A DNA stretch of 64,000 nucleotides, taken from contig JAPFBL010001617.1 of assembly GCA_026182355.1 (NCBI GenBank), forward strand, positions 3,383,001 through 3,447,000, given 5' to 3'. This stretch comes from Hermatobates lingyangjiaoensis. Taxonomy: Eukaryota; Arthropoda; Insecta; Hemiptera; Hermatobatidae. The notes beneath the pieces are model-generated. The model had not been told where the DNA came from, did no database searches, and saw only the letters and a list, made by a program, of their open reading frames with translations. Positions 12,200 to 23,949 of the stretch are shown here, piece by piece (positions within the stretch are counted from its first letter, which is position 1; every line of letters starts with the position of its first letter). The translations under genes and the position numbers were made by a program.

Positions 12200-13350
12200 A
12201 CTAGCAGACAAGCCCGTCTTTGACGGGTATTTTACAAACATTCAGAGATGATACTCGATATTTCAAAATATTATTAGAAAAATTGAATAGGAAAAATAAA
12301 TGAATTAGCACTGTATTAAGTACGCACCTCTGTATACAACACATTAGCTGTCTGTCTTTCAGCTGCATGAAAGAACAGAGTTGGAACCTCTGACTCTTGA
12401 GCAAGCAACATACAGTTGACCATGTGGGAAACACTTGCACTCACTCACTTCAATTTCTGTCGTTGACAGAGTATGACCTTGCAACTTATTCACCATCATT
12501 GCGAAATAGACGTTGACGGAAAATTTCAACCGTTTGAATTGAAAGAGACAGTTGCCAGGTATCAATGGTATGCGTATCAGTACCAGACCCAGTCATGATA
12601 TCAGCCTCTATGACGTATCTGTGCAAAGCACGAATTCGGAATCATATCCCGTTGTACATTTTTGGGGCGCAGGTTTCGTAACGGCATGATTGGTGCTCCT
12701 ACTTTAAGTTTTAAGTCATGAGCAGGCAGTCCTGGAGCAGTCACAGAGTCAAGAAATTCAATTGGACAATGTGCTGCTTCTTCAGTACTAATCACTCTGT
12801 TCACCGACTTGTATGTTGTTTCCTCAGTTTGATATAGTAAAAGAACTTGTTTGTTGATTTTTCCTGCCTGCTCATATGTAGGGGTGAGAATTGCTCATCC
12901 ACAAAGCCACTTATTCTGAATAGATGGCAGATCTTGAACTTCGGGAACACCTTGTCAATTGTCTCTTGCAAGTGAAATTAAAATGAACTAACAATACCTA
13001 CTTGCTATATCTCAATATTTTCAAAATAAACATGTCTGTGAAGTTAGCTAAAGCCAAGATAAAATCCCATAACTTTGTTTTTACGTTGAGATTTACATCG
13101 CTTTAACCATTCAATGGTTAGATTTTAAGTTCGACATACACAAATTTACTGTCACAGTTTTAGCTTGCTATATCCTTATGGTCGCTGAGTTTACTTGTTA
13201 CAAAATTGTGCCAACAAACCGACAAACCGACAGACAGACATTTTTCTAAGGGTGGATTCGGTTTCTCTAATGTATGAAACGTGAAGATAACTTGAAATGA
13301 GTCAGTTTTAAGTAATGTGCAGACAAAACCTTTGTTTTATTTATATAGAA
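12200..13350 (-). mobile_element. Helitron H2 with both ends, internally deleted
   Basis: On the minus strand the element starts at 13350 with 'TTCTATATAAATAAAAC'. It ends at 12200 with the hairpin CCCGTC-AAA-GACGGG (plus-strand 12211-12226) and then 'CTTGTCTGCTAG', with CTAG at 12200-12203 followed by T. A CTRR end with a hairpin 10-12 nt upstream and insertion next to T are the Helitron hallmarks. At 1.15 kb it has lost the Rep domain and most of the helicase but keeps the helicase C-terminus near its 3' end. Confidence 0.85.
12359..12804 (-). pseudogene. Helitron Pif1-like helicase C-terminus
   Basis: The minus-strand frame from 12565 to 12359 contains 'LFQFKRLKFSVNVYFAMMVN', then 'KLQGHTLSTTEIEVSE' and 'FPHGQLYVACSRVRGSN', corresponding to helicase motifs V and VI of Helitron Rep-Hel proteins. 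The frame upstream (12804-12601) encodes 'LKVGAPIMPLRNLRPKNVQR', the 'L..G.PI.LLRNL.P' block that comes just before in these proteins. The two lie in different frames or are separated by a stop, so the gene is broken. Nothing N-terminal remains. Confidence 0.8.
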
Positions 13351-13513
13351 GTGATTTTTATGAATACAGTAAATTAGCTTCGTGAAAATTGTACAAATAT
13401 AAATCTAATAATTGTGCGCTTTAAAATGATTATACAATTCAGACTTAAGTACAATATGATGTAATCAAAGGAAATTAAATTACCTATTAAATCAATCACA
13501 CAGATGCACTTAC

Positions 13514-13591
13514 CAGAGAGATACTCGTTTGGTGTAACTACTACTACATTTCGATCGTACCCATAGTTAAAAGAATTACATTTTCTCATAC
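13514..13591 (-). CDS. Candidate host exon (78 bp, phase 1-1)
   Basis: On the minus strand, 'ttgacttggatttattacaag' precedes the exon and 'gtaagtgcat' follows, a near-consensus donor. Only one frame is open; it encodes 'MRKCNSFNYGYD' and ends 'VVVVTPNEYLSG' over 78 bp with symmetrical phase 1. Codon use is richer in GC-containing third positions than the surroundings and the peptide is not simple-sequence. The acceptor is modest, with a purine-interrupted tract. The other three candidate exons are phase 0, so this one could belong to another gene or a more distant part of the same one. I do not recognise the protein. Confidence 0.35.
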
Positions 13592-14544
13592 CTTGTAATA
13601 AATCCAAGTCAAAAAGCAATAAACCGATAGCCATTCAACCCATGTAAAAAATAAAATAAAGATTATATTTAATATCATTAATATTCTATAATTTAGTATC
13701 TAGAATATAGAATAGTATACAGCTGGCTTATAGTAGATAGCAGCACCCTTGAGAATGACAAGTCTAAACAACCATTCAGGAAAAACAATTCAAGTGTGCT
13801 ATTTAAATACATTTTAAATATATTTCTGTAAATTCAAAAGATACTGGATAGAAGGATGAATAAAATAATTTATGAGTTAAGAATGCATTACCATCGAGCA
13901 ACATTTTTTTTAAATAAATAAGCTTCTTTTTCAACAATTTTTACAATCATATGAAATACTGCAACAAAATGAACTTTTTTTTTTAAAAAAAAGGTATATA
14001 TATTGTTAATGAGCAAAATCTGATGAGTGGAGGGTAGGGGTGATTGAGCTGCTGGCTGGCAGCTAGAAAAGTTTAATAGACCTATGATAGATAATTTCAC
14101 TACAACTTTTAATCATCCTTACTATTTACACCTGAACAGGGTAGCACTGTTTCTTTTTTCCGTAAATAAGTCAAATAAGTTCAGAGTGAGCCATGTCTAT
14201 TGCCAGAGGCAAATAGTAGACATACCCCTTCTCTCATAAAATAAGATATTATAGGGAAACTATATAAGATATGTTTTTAAGGCGGAAACCTATTGAGCTG
14301 CAATGGGATTTCCTCCAAAATTCAAATCAGAAACAAGAAAGAAAATTAAATTTCAGAAACATTTTGAACTCTAATAGTAAGAAAGTATAATTACATTACC
14401 TATTACCTTATATATTATTTATAACGAATAAATATTATTCCTTAGATGGGCCTTGCTATCAATAGGCAAAGGTAATAATAGTCTTTACCTAATACCTGTA
14501 CCTATTATTCTTTAAGAAAATTTACTGTTAATCGAAGTTAGGAT
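13592..14544. other. AT-rich stretch, nothing recognised
   Basis: No repeat family or coding signal recognised. A 70-codon minus frame (14100-13888) is not convincing. Confidence 0.45.
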
Positions 14545-14781
14545 AGGTTGTGGTAGTAGTCCAACAAGGGAATTGATATTGATATTAACATAACAATAAT
14601 GTTATATCATTGTGATAACATACGAAGAAGATTGATTCTACATTGGGAGTCCTGAATTTTTCCTAACTCAAGTCTATTTAGAGTAAGGATCTGTAAAGAG
14701 TATCTGACACCATACAGGTTCGGGACCGACGTTCTCAGATTTATTCACCTTCGGCGAGAATAAATCGAGGACCAGAGTACT
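14545..14781 (-). repeat. tRNA-derived SINE, truncated copy S3
   Basis: Shares the body of S2: 'attgattctacattggga', 'tatttagagtaaggatc', 'gagtatctgacaccat' and 'aataaatcgaggaccag'. The tRNA-like head is cut off at 14781, so this copy lacks the internal promoter. Confidence 0.7.
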
Positions 14782-15460
14782 ATTAATTAAAAATCGTAAT
14801 AAACATTATTTACCCGTATTTTTAAATAATTCTACTTGCTTAATGGTATTTCAAAACCAATTTTTACAGAACAGTTATCAGCTAAAACTGTTTTGACTCT
14901 TTCATTTCTTATTTGCTTCTGTCGCTTCATGGCTCTCTGTTGGACTCATTTGAGGTCTTGTCCATGAAGACAAGACTTGAATGTGACTACTCAAAAAATA
15001 CTCAAGCTTTGTTTGAGTAGTCACAATATGTACCCCTCGCAGTATGTATCCCACTCCGAAAAATATGTCAGATTCTCCCATCTTAATCCTCCCTGGTATC
15101 TTTAACATTAAATCAGCGATATGGATTTAATATAACCAAAGTGCCACTCTGGGTGGGCGATCCTCCTCTTCTAGTTCACTGTACTTCTACTAATCGATGG
15201 CTTATTTAAGTCGATTGAGTATGTTAGTAATAAAGATTTTAAGTGACAGACATATTAAATGTTTATGATCAACACGACATAAAACGTTTATTTACCAATG
15301 TTAAAACATAATTATTGAAATGAATTATATCATAATTCTAACCAATACCTTCAAAAGTATAGTACGTCTTCAACATAATATTTCTCAAATGTTCTGCAAT
15401 TTTATATGACACAATCAGTTTTCAAACTGATCTACATTACTTATAAGTAATCCTCACTCA
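14782..15460. other. Unannotated, contains a short inverted repeat
   Basis: No gene recognised. At about 14980-15025 'tgactactcaaaa' and 'tttgagtagtcac' form an inverted repeat around a 17-nt loop. The 68-codon minus frame over it resembles no known family. Confidence 0.4.
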
Positions 15461-15498
<38 letters not shown>

Positions 15499-15600
15499 AC
15501 CTCCCTCCCTCTCTTACTCTCTCTCTCTCTCTCACTCTCTCTCCCTCCCTCCCTCTCTCACTCTCCCGCTCGCTTTCTCTCTCTCTTTGCCTACCTCTAT
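15461..15600. repeat. (CT)n / polypyrimidine satellite
   Basis: About 140 bp of CT repeats with CCCT interruptions. The minus-strand open frame over it translates to an Arg/Glu/Ser-rich artefact. Confidence 0.95.
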
Positions 15601-15790
15601 TTCTCTCAGCTGCTAGGCTGGAACTATTATCATAGCATCTGTCTCTTCTTCCCAATGTGATGATTAACCTGATGAACACTTGTAAGTCCGCATCGCTAGA
15701 TTGGGACTGCGAAGTAACCTCATAGTATCTTTCCCTCTTCCCAATATGAGGATGTAACCTGATGAACATCAACATGTTCTCAAGGAGTGC
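15601..15790. repeat. Tandem duplication, about 90 bp, two units
   Basis: The unit contains a 'catag(c/t)atct' block, 'cttcttcccaatgtgatga' and 'aacctgatgaacac' and occurs at about 15608-15690 and 15697-15780 with point and small indel differences ('cccaatatgaggatgtaacc' in the second). Confidence 0.7.
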
Positions 15791-15849
15791 GGTATTTTTT
15801 GCATAAAACTTCTTTGTGCAGGTACTTTTTTCATATAATTGAAACAAAT

Positions 15850-16932
15850 CCACTCTAGAATATTATTAAATGGATCACTCGTTGCAATATAATAAGTGAT
15901 AAATTTAACATAGAAACTTTAGAATAGAATTGTGTTATGCACAAATAAATGTTAAAGATCAAGTAGAAATGCATTGGAAACATGGGTAAATTAAATGCGG
16001 GGAGGTTGTTTTGAAGAAGAATACATAGTACAAGCACTAGAGGAAGCAGGGCGGAAGGACGTAAAATCGCGGACGTGGTTTACAACTGAGATGTAACACC
16101 CATCCCTCTTTATGACTACTAAAATCAAACACCTCAAATACTCTAGCTGAAAGCCAGCGTAAAATTGTTTACTACTCTAGAGATAGCACCGAACGCAAAC
16201 ATACGTCCCCTCTAACCCTTCCACATTCATTCAACTGTTTTCGCTCAGCATAACCAATCTTACCCATCTAGTCTAAAATATTTCATACAATTTTTACTAT
16301 AAGCCTTCCACTATGAACACTCCTAGGAAACACAAGAAAATGCTTTCTTTCCACGATTCCGTGAGACCTAATTTAAAATGGAAAACAAGTAGAAGTAGGT
16401 AGTGACTATATTTCTACTCTTGCAATGATCAATCTAACATCAGGTTAGACGTCTTCCAACATCCATGCCGACAGCATCGAAGTATTAGAGTTTGAACCAA
16501 TCCTGTGAAAATTAACACTACAATATCAGGCACTCGCTATATATCTTGTTAAAACATTCAAGGTAAGTCCGCCTTTACGAATCCAAAACAGAGTTACTTT
16601 AATTATTTGGATGCCTATAGTAGTCTTGTTCTGTATAAATGATGTTAAAAATTTTGTTCTATTTTGAAAATAAAATTTTGTCTGAAATGTCAAAACAAAA
16701 TGGGAAATATATTCAAGCCCATTAAGTAAAATCTGGTTGTTATATACTTGTTTAGCCTAAAGCAGAAAACATAGAGAAATAGAAATCAAAACAATAAGCT
16801 GGATTAGAGATAAAACTGGAATCGTATGAAATTTGTTGCCTATTCGTATTGAGTGAAATACTTCAAAGTCAAAGAAGTTATCTAGCAAAAGTCGTTTCTT
16901 AAAGATTTTAGAAAACAACTAGTTAACACTAA
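15850..16932. other. Unannotated stretch
   Basis: No element of the window is recognisable. Part (16040-16270) is less AT-rich. A splice-like 'caatatcag ... attcaag|gtaagt' at 16530-16565 is considered under rejected items. Confidence 0.4.
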
Positions 16933-18577
16933 GAAAAAATCTGGAGTGAACTACACTCTACTTTACTATAAGTAACTTAATGTCAAATTTCTTGAGTATG
17001 TAAAACATAACGTCTCATTTAGCATAACGTAAACATCTAAATGGTATATAATTATTAGCCTTTCATTCCTGAGGTAGTACACATAGTCATTGAAGGACAT
17101 ATCAATTTATAAGCTTATTTTTGTACATCACAAATAATTTATTATTTGCAAATAATTTCATTAGTATAACTACAGCAGTAATAACATTTTTGAAAAACCA
17201 AAGTGAACATTTCTTGAAACGATTTATTCTCCTACAAGAGAATGGCTTTCGTTCAAACAGCCAGTGGATTTCTTACATCGTTTACTTGATATCCTTCTAC
17301 ATTGAATATTAAAGTAAAATTTTAAAATTTAAAACAGGAAAATACCCTTCTTTTCTCTGAAAAACATCTTAAACAGCGAAGAAAATGTTATTTTAAGGTG
17401 CTTTGTTAATTAAAGATGTACGATAATTACATTTATTAATCTCTCAACGAAAGATTCCAATTATGAATTATCATTTACATTTTTGGTCTTTTATAGAATT
17501 ATTATACTGAGAATTTTAATCTTTAAAATAATAATAATAAGCTTCTTAGTATTTAATAAGATCATTTTCTTTCCCCTTTGTCAAATAACATATATACGAA
17601 TTTTTTCTGAGTGAGTGTTATTATTTTCCTGCACAATATTATTCCTCTTACATCTCATATAAGTCAATAAACAATTTAAATTATTCCTTTATAAATATCA
17701 ATTTTATCTCAGTGGATTTGCTCAAAAAATTTCTAAGTCAATGTAAACAATGTAAAAAAATATATAAAATTCGACAAGTATAGCAGGTGATCTCTTAGTC
17801 TAGGATAAACAAAGGGTTTTTATATCGTTATTGCTCTTTCCTGTAATTAAAATTTCATGAGTTTTTTTTTATGAATTGAAAATTTTTTGTTCCATTTTTG
17901 GTCAAATTTTCATTATTTTTTAATGAGCCATTTAGAGTCAAAAAATCATTTTCTGAAAACAGAAATCGTACTGTAACGCCCCTTTAGCGAATGTAATTTT
18001 GAAAAAAAAATCTCAACTCATTCTCCACATAATGTTCTATTTTTAGGCATAGTTTCATTGTGATCCGTCTAACAGTATGGCTTGTATCGAGCTCACAAGG
18101 TTTTAGATTGAATTATAAGTCAAAATTTTTACATTTTAGTGAAAAAAAAAATATTTCCCGTTGTTTTAAAATTCTGAATATATTTTTCCTTTGTTCCATT
18201 TGTAACCTCAAAGATAATGTCAAAATTTCAAAACTCTAGGGTTATCAGTTTAGGAGAAATAAATGTTTTCAAAAAAACGGTTTTTGGCAAAAAAAGTGAC
18301 TTTCCCATCATGCATAATTCTTCCCAAACAATAGGGATCTTCGTCTTTATGTGGCCCATTTTTGTGTAAAATATCAACTTGATCCATCAAAGATTCTGGA
18401 CCGTAGCGTGGTAACAAGCAATGCTAACACACGCACCCACCCACCCACACACACGCAGACATCATCGTAAAAACGTCATAAAACGACTTCTCGGACCTCA
18501 AAACATGTAATTCCGTCAAAATCTCGAGATCAAATTTTTTCACGATCGCTATACTTTACTTATAGTAAAGTAAAAAG
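16933..18577 (+). mobile_element. Repeat A copy A3
   Basis: Opens with 'aaaaaatctggagtgaac' and 'actttactataagtaact', ends with 'ctttacttatagtaaagt'. It keeps 'ctgaaaacagaaatcgt', 'taacgcccctttagcg', 'gattctggaccgtagcg', a short CACC/CA run (18430-18460) and 'tcgagatcaaatttttt'. It is about 0.4 kb shorter than A1 through internal loss around the 17.6-kb region. Confidence 0.75.
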
Positions 18578-18850
18578 AAACAAAGACTATGAAAAGAATG
18601 TTTGCCTATTCTACATTTCTAAACGCATGTTGGCGAAAATACCTTACTCTGAAGAAAATGAAAAAAGTTAATGTCAAAGAACAAACAGATTCCAGACTAT
18701 AACATGAATCACCTCACATTTCTTAAGACTTTCATAAAACATTCCTAACATAGTATTAAATTCATGCATTTCGTCATTACCACAGAGGTCAGTATTATTA
18801 ATATTAGAACTATAATATACCGTCTTACCTCGTACACTGCTGCTGAAGCT

Positions 18851-18886
18851 CTCGGACCAGTTTCGGGTGTCACCCATCTTCAACAG
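18851..18886 (-). ncRNA. Hammerhead-like motif, P1 left arm
   Basis: Minus strand: UUGAAGA box (CUGANGA with one change), a spacer base U, stem II GGGU-GAC-ACCC, GAA, then ACUGGU (self-complementary with a G-U wobble) and C at the expected cleavage position. The right arm has the perfect palindrome ACCGGU at the same place. Confidence 0.5.
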
Positions 18887-18909
18887 GAAATCCAAGCCTT
18901 AGATCATTT

Positions 18910-18946
18910 CTTGTTGAAGATAGGTGACACCCGAAACCGGTCCGAG
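18910..18946 (+). ncRNA. Hammerhead-like motif, P1 right arm
   Basis: UUGAAGA box, spacer U, stem II 'AGGUGACACCC' (one pair weakened relative to the left arm), GAA, ACCGGU (perfectly self-complementary), then C. Stem I is not obvious. Confidence 0.5.
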
Positions 18947-19172
18947 AGCTTCAGCAGCAGTGTACGAGGTAAGACGGTATATTATAGTTCTAATATTAAT
19001 AATAATAGTATGCTAATTATATTATGATGAATTGTTATCTAAACAGGTGTCCAAATTTCTAAGCATTTCTAATTTATTTTCTAAATATATTTTATCATAT
19101 GAAAATAATCTCCCTGTGTATTATATAACTAATCAAAAATATCACAATAATAACTTAACTACGTGACTAAAT

Positions 19173-21144
19173 AAAGAAAAATCTGGATTGGCCTACACTC
19201 AACTTTCCTATAAGTAAACATAATATCATACATCTTGGGTAGATAATATATAATGTTCTATTTAGCTATCCTATAAATATCTAAGTGGGAGATTTTTATT
19301 AGTCATTCATTCATAGAGGTGGCACAGATAGTGATTGATCCACTTATCAATATATATGATAATTTTCGTACATCACACCACTGATCCATATAATATCATT
19401 ATAACTACAGCAGTAATAACATTTTTGAAAAGCGAAAGTTTAGATTTCGTTTTACGGAATAATCTCTTAGAGAAGAACATGGCTTTTGTTCCAGTAGCCA
19501 GTGGATCTCTTACACAGCTTACCTGACTTCCTTCTACATTAAATATTCAATACACATTTTCCCATTTCAAACTTGAAAGTATTCCTATTTTGTCTGATAA
19601 ATGTCAGAAACAGTAGGAATAAATACCGTTTTAAGATAATTTTTAATATATGATATAGGATAATTACATTTACTTTTCTTCAAAGAATGTTTTCAAATTT
19701 GAATTATGTTTTACATTTTTGGTCTTTTATAGAATTATTATACTGGGAGTTTCATGGCTTCCTAGTGTTTAATAAAAACCACTTTTCTTTCCCTTTGTCA
19801 AAAATCATATATACCAATTCACTCTGAGCGAGTCTTATCATTTTCCTGCGTGCTGTCCTCTGTTATAAGGTTGCTGTGAATGTATATTGAGAAAGAATAT
19901 ATTAGTATTCTTTATTAGAAAGAATATATTAGCTAGTTTTGCATACTCAAATCAAAATCAATACCTATTAAGTATAATTTAAAACTTTTATAGCTGGAAA
20001 CTTAAAATTTTTAAAAATAATAGATATGAACTATTAGACTAGAATAGTGAAAAAACTAAATATTTGTTAACAAACATAATCCTCTTTCTTGAGGAAAGAG
20101 TACATTCCTCACAATACAATTTTACGCAATGCTACTATGATTCATAAACACAAAATAATTTACAACTGATATTAAGTTTTGTTCAAGGGTTCAATATACA
20201 GAGCATTTTGTGAGACAAATCCATCTTATCATAGAAAGAAAAAGAAATTTATATTTATTGCTGGTGATTTTTTACATATAAAAAATTATTCCTCCTATAT
20301 CTTATATAAGTCAATAAATTATTTAAATTTTTCCATTATACTTCTAAACAACAATTTTAATTCAGTGGATTCACTCAAAAAATTTCTAAGACAATGTAAA
20401 CAATGTAAAAAAAATATCAATAAATTCGACAAGTATAACAGGTGATCCCTTAGCCTAGGATATACAATGACAAAACAAACGTTTTTATAGCTTTATTGCT
20501 CTTTGCAGTGATTGAAATTTCACGAATTTTTTTTTATAAATTGCTAATTTTGTGTTCAATTTTTTGAGTAAATTTGCATGGCTTTTTAATGAGCCGATTA
20601 GCGTCAAAAAAAACATTTTCTGAAAACAGAAAATATACTGTAACGCCCTTTAGTGAATGTAATTTGAAAAAAAGATTATGTCAATTCATCCTGCACATAA
20701 TGTTCTATTTTTAAGTATAGTTTAGATTAGTTTTATAGTTTGATCCGTCAAACTGTTTGGCTTGTATCGTTCTCACAAGCTTTCAGATTGAATGATTTGT
20801 CAAAAATTTTGCATTTTATTAAAAAAAAATATATGTCCCGTTGTTTTAATAATCTGAGTATATTTTCATTTTATTGCCTTTCTAGCTTTAACGTTTATTC
20901 CCAAATTTCAGGACTCTAGAATTAGTGGTTTCGGAGAAATAAAATGTAGTCTAAAAACCAGTTTTTGGCAAAAAAAGTGACTTTCCCATCATGTATGCCG
21001 AATAATAGTGCTCATCTACACTATAAGTCCCATTTATGTGTAAAATATCAACCTAATCTATCGAAGATTCTGGACCGTAGCGTGGTAATAAACTTTGGAT
21101 ACATACTCACCCACCCAAACCCACATACTGGCACACGCACACAC

Positions 21145-21201
<57 letters not shown>

Positions 21202-21338
21202 AACACACACATACACAGACACAGACATCATCGGAAAAACTTCATAAAACTACTTCTGAGACCTCAAAACATGTAATTCCGTCAAAATTTCGAGATCGAA
21301 TTTTTTAACACTCACTATACTTTACTTAAAGTAAAGTT
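19173..21338 (+). mobile_element. Repeat A copy A4, near complete
   Basis: Opens with 'aaaaatctggattggcc' and 'actttcctataagtaaac', ends with 'actttacttaaagtaaag'. Contains all landmarks of A1 in order, including 'ggccttttat'-type 'ttggtcttttatagaa' at 19719, 'taacgcccttt' at 20640, 'gattctggaccgtagcg' at 21066, and a long (CA)n run at 21124-21227. About 2.17 kb, so it defines the family length together with A1. Frames in it are short and unrelated to known proteins. Confidence 0.75.
21124..21227. repeat. (CA)n microsatellite within repeat A4
   Basis: CA dinucleotides with a few CG, AA and TA interruptions, at the position where every repeat A copy has a CA- or CACC-rich run. It is therefore part of the element and not an independent locus. 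Confidence 0.95.
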
Positions 21339-21524
21339 AAAAAAATAACGCAGTAATAGTGAAAGGATAATTATAAGTACCACTGACGTTATTACTTTGA
21401 TTTAAAACTAAAATTGTACATGAATAAATAAATGAGGAGAACGGACGAAAATGTCAAATGAATGCTAGACTGAAGTAGGTGCAAAGAAAACGAATCGTTC
21501 GTTTTGAACACATAGTAAGGCTGT

Positions 21525-21975
21525 ATGGTTATACACCTAGTTCAGTACGTGTATGATACCTGTATTGATAATCTATATGACGATAACAGGGGGGTGGTGG
21601 GTCATCTCGTGTATGACATCTGTGTGTTAACGTACCATGTTCGGCACGTGTATGGCACCTGTATGTCGATATACAGAGTTCAGCACGTGTATGGCATCAG
21701 TATTCGGTACCTGTACCGCGATATACCGAGTTCAGCACTAGTAGGGCACCTATACGGTGATATCAGCTGTCTCTTCGTGTATGTCACTTTTATGGTGATG
21801 TACGGGTTAAAAAATATGTGTGGCACCCGTATGCCGAATACAGAGTTCACCTTGTATATGACACCTGTATTCAGTACCTGCACAGTGATAACAGGGGTCG
21901 GCACACGTACGACACCTGTATGGCGATATACCGTTTTCAACATATAATGGCACCAATACTGTGATATACCGAGTT
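21525..21975. repeat. Minisatellite, about 39-bp period
   Basis: About eleven imperfect units built on 'gttcagcacgtgtatggcac' plus 'ctgtatgtcgatatacaga'. Most are 39 bp, one is 52 bp. Since 39 is a multiple of three, one plus frame stays open for 140 codons as a diverged 13-residue repeat; the minus strand is also open for 87. I regard the protein as an artefact of period, not as a gene. Confidence 0.85.
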
Positions 21976-23117
21976 CAGTTCAGTTGTTACTCAGAAATTC
22001 ATACCTGCATAAATTTGTCCAAAATTCTTAGTATTCGTAGCAAATTTTTCCAAAGTACTCGTTTCAAGAAGTCGGTCATTCTTTTATCATCTGTTCCTTT
22101 TAATGATGTTTATAGCTCATGAAATTGAATTCTAGAAAAAAAACGCATTTACTTCTTAGATAAGTTCGCGTATTACAATACATAGTTATTATTGCTTCAC
22201 TCTATCACGGGAATTCTTGATGATTTATATCGCAGGATTTTTCAGCATTATGTTGCGATCCTTTTTATATTTTAAATAGTTTAGGGCAAAAAAAACATTT
22301 TCTAGGTTAAAACGATCTAATATAAAACAAATAAAACGCTTTAAACAAAAACTAAATTAATCAATTAATTTAAAAACTAATTAAATATTAAAACAACATA
22401 AAATTTGCTTCATAAATGACTCTACAAATATTGAAGGGCATGGAGAAGTGTCGTCCGTCTACCCGGGCAATTAAACCTTACCTCGAAAACAAAAAAATAT
22501 TTGTCCTAAAAAGTATATATCAGCTCTTTTCTAGAGAAAATAATTAAGTGTTGATGTATAAAAAAATTTATTGACAAAGACAAATATTTACAAAAATGTA
22601 TCTTAAAATATGATCTTTCAATCCAAGTATAAATCTAGGTAGCATGCCACGGTTTTTTAAATACTCAACAAAATATATCAAAAATTATTATTTTAACTTA
22701 TGCTTTTCGCTGATTGGGGCGGGTTCTGGTATGAATGGCGTCAAAGGTACGGAGCACCCTGCATCTTTTCATATGAACTACCTTAAAGGTCTCTACTGTA
22801 ATCTACGGGTAATGGCCTCATTATTATCATTATATGCTCTTAAAGTTCAATTAAAATTTGAAAATGATTGTTAATATACAATACTTTCAGTTAAGATTTT
22901 TCTATCGATCAAAATTATATCTACAAATAAATTTTAATTATTTATTCCATGTACCATATTTCAATTTTTGTTAATTGAAATTTTTTTTTATTAATTTAAT
23001 TTATTAAATTTCATTTAAGGCTTGACTTAATTCCCAAAGTGACTTCAATACAGGGGTTATCACAAAATACCATAAATATAACAAAATGTCAATTTTTAAA
23101 GAATTGTAATGCGAACC
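21976..23117. other. AT-rich stretch, nothing recognised
   Basis: No repeat family or coding feature recognised. A 76-codon plus frame (22644-22874) has no recognisable similarity. Confidence 0.45.
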
Positions 23118-23699
23118 ATCTAGCTCCGTGGTTCCCAAAGGAGTCCAGGTGGACCCGCAGGGGTCCAAGGGGGATTTGACGGGGGTCTAGTTGGCATGAC
23201 AAAAAAATAGGGGTTCACAATTCTAAAGTGGTGGTCCAAGAAAATTTATCTGCTTTCGATAGTGAAGAACTAAAATGTTAGCTTGGATATCAGCCTATTT
23301 GTTATACATACTTTTATTTTATGTTCTAGTAAGTATATTTGCAATATTTGCGAGTGGTAGGTACTTTCATAAAAGAACAGGAAGCCGTGTAATGTTAAAC
23401 TTTTTTGTTCCTACTTTATTAAAGTCTTTATTGAACTGTATGCTTGTAAATATTTCAGGTCCTTAATGCTAAATGACTTAATTAAATATATTTTCATAAG
23501 TTGTATGAATGATGGGAAATTTAATACATTACGACACCACACAAAAGAGCTTGATGTCTCAAGCTCAAGCTGATGTTTTATTTTTTTAGAAAATAAAAAA
23601 AATTAAAATCTAACAAAAAATCTGAAATTTTATACCAAAATGAGTTTTTAAGGTCGTGATTGTTTTTATGTTGTACCTGTTTAATACAGTGAATAAACA

Positions 23700-23945
23700 G
23701 ATTTTTCAACAGTAATATTTGCAAACTTGTATACATAAAATACAATGTTTGTCCGTTTGTCCACTATAGAAATAAAACTCGAGACTTTTAGATACAAGGA
23801 AACATATGGATCTTATATAAATTTTTTCGAGGGGACTAATTACGGTATTTTGATTTTGCTTAGGGTTTTTTTTTTGGGATCTACCACCCATAACCAAAAT
23901 GCCGGGGCATAATCTACCGCCCGGGCAACGCCACTTGATCAACTA
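23700..23945. repeat. Possible small Helitron-like or unknown insert
   Basis: Ends in 'ctaccgcccgggcaacgcc' and 'gatcaactagt', which resembles a Helitron 3' hairpin plus CTAG followed by T, and opens near 'cgtttgtccactatagaaa'. Too short and too weakly structured to be sure. The GC-rich terminal patch contrasts with its surroundings. Confidence 0.25.
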
Positions 23946-23949
23946 GTAA

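Larger units (their letters stand above)
18793..19004. repeat. PLE-type palindrome P1 (93-bp arms)
   Basis: Two arms of 93 bp (18793-18885 and 18912-19004) in inverted orientation around a 26-nt loop, with two or three differences ('aactgg'/'aaccgg', 'gatggg'/'gatagg'). Each arm holds a hammerhead-like motif. The outer part ('tatattatagttctaatatt' region) and the neighbouring 'gtcattaccacagaggtc' resemble the palindrome at 30.7 kb, so the two are related. It lies between two repeat A copies. Confidence 0.85.

Noticed and set aside
15497..15853. 118-codon minus frame rich in Arg, Glu and Ser
   Set aside because: Direct translation of a (CT)n satellite and its neighbour.
16531..16563. Plus-strand microexon-like 33 bp (ALAIYLVKTFK) between 'caatatcag' and 'gtaagt'
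   Set aside because: Acceptor lacks a pyrimidine tract, no neighbouring plus-strand exon was found, and a single short match is expected by chance.
21525..21947. 140-codon open frame as a protein gene
   Set aside because: It follows a 39-bp minisatellite period and the opposite strand is open as well.
23275..23466. 63-codon hydrophobic plus frame inside the hAT element
   Set aside because: No similarity to a transposase or known membrane protein; AT-rich chance frame is more likely.
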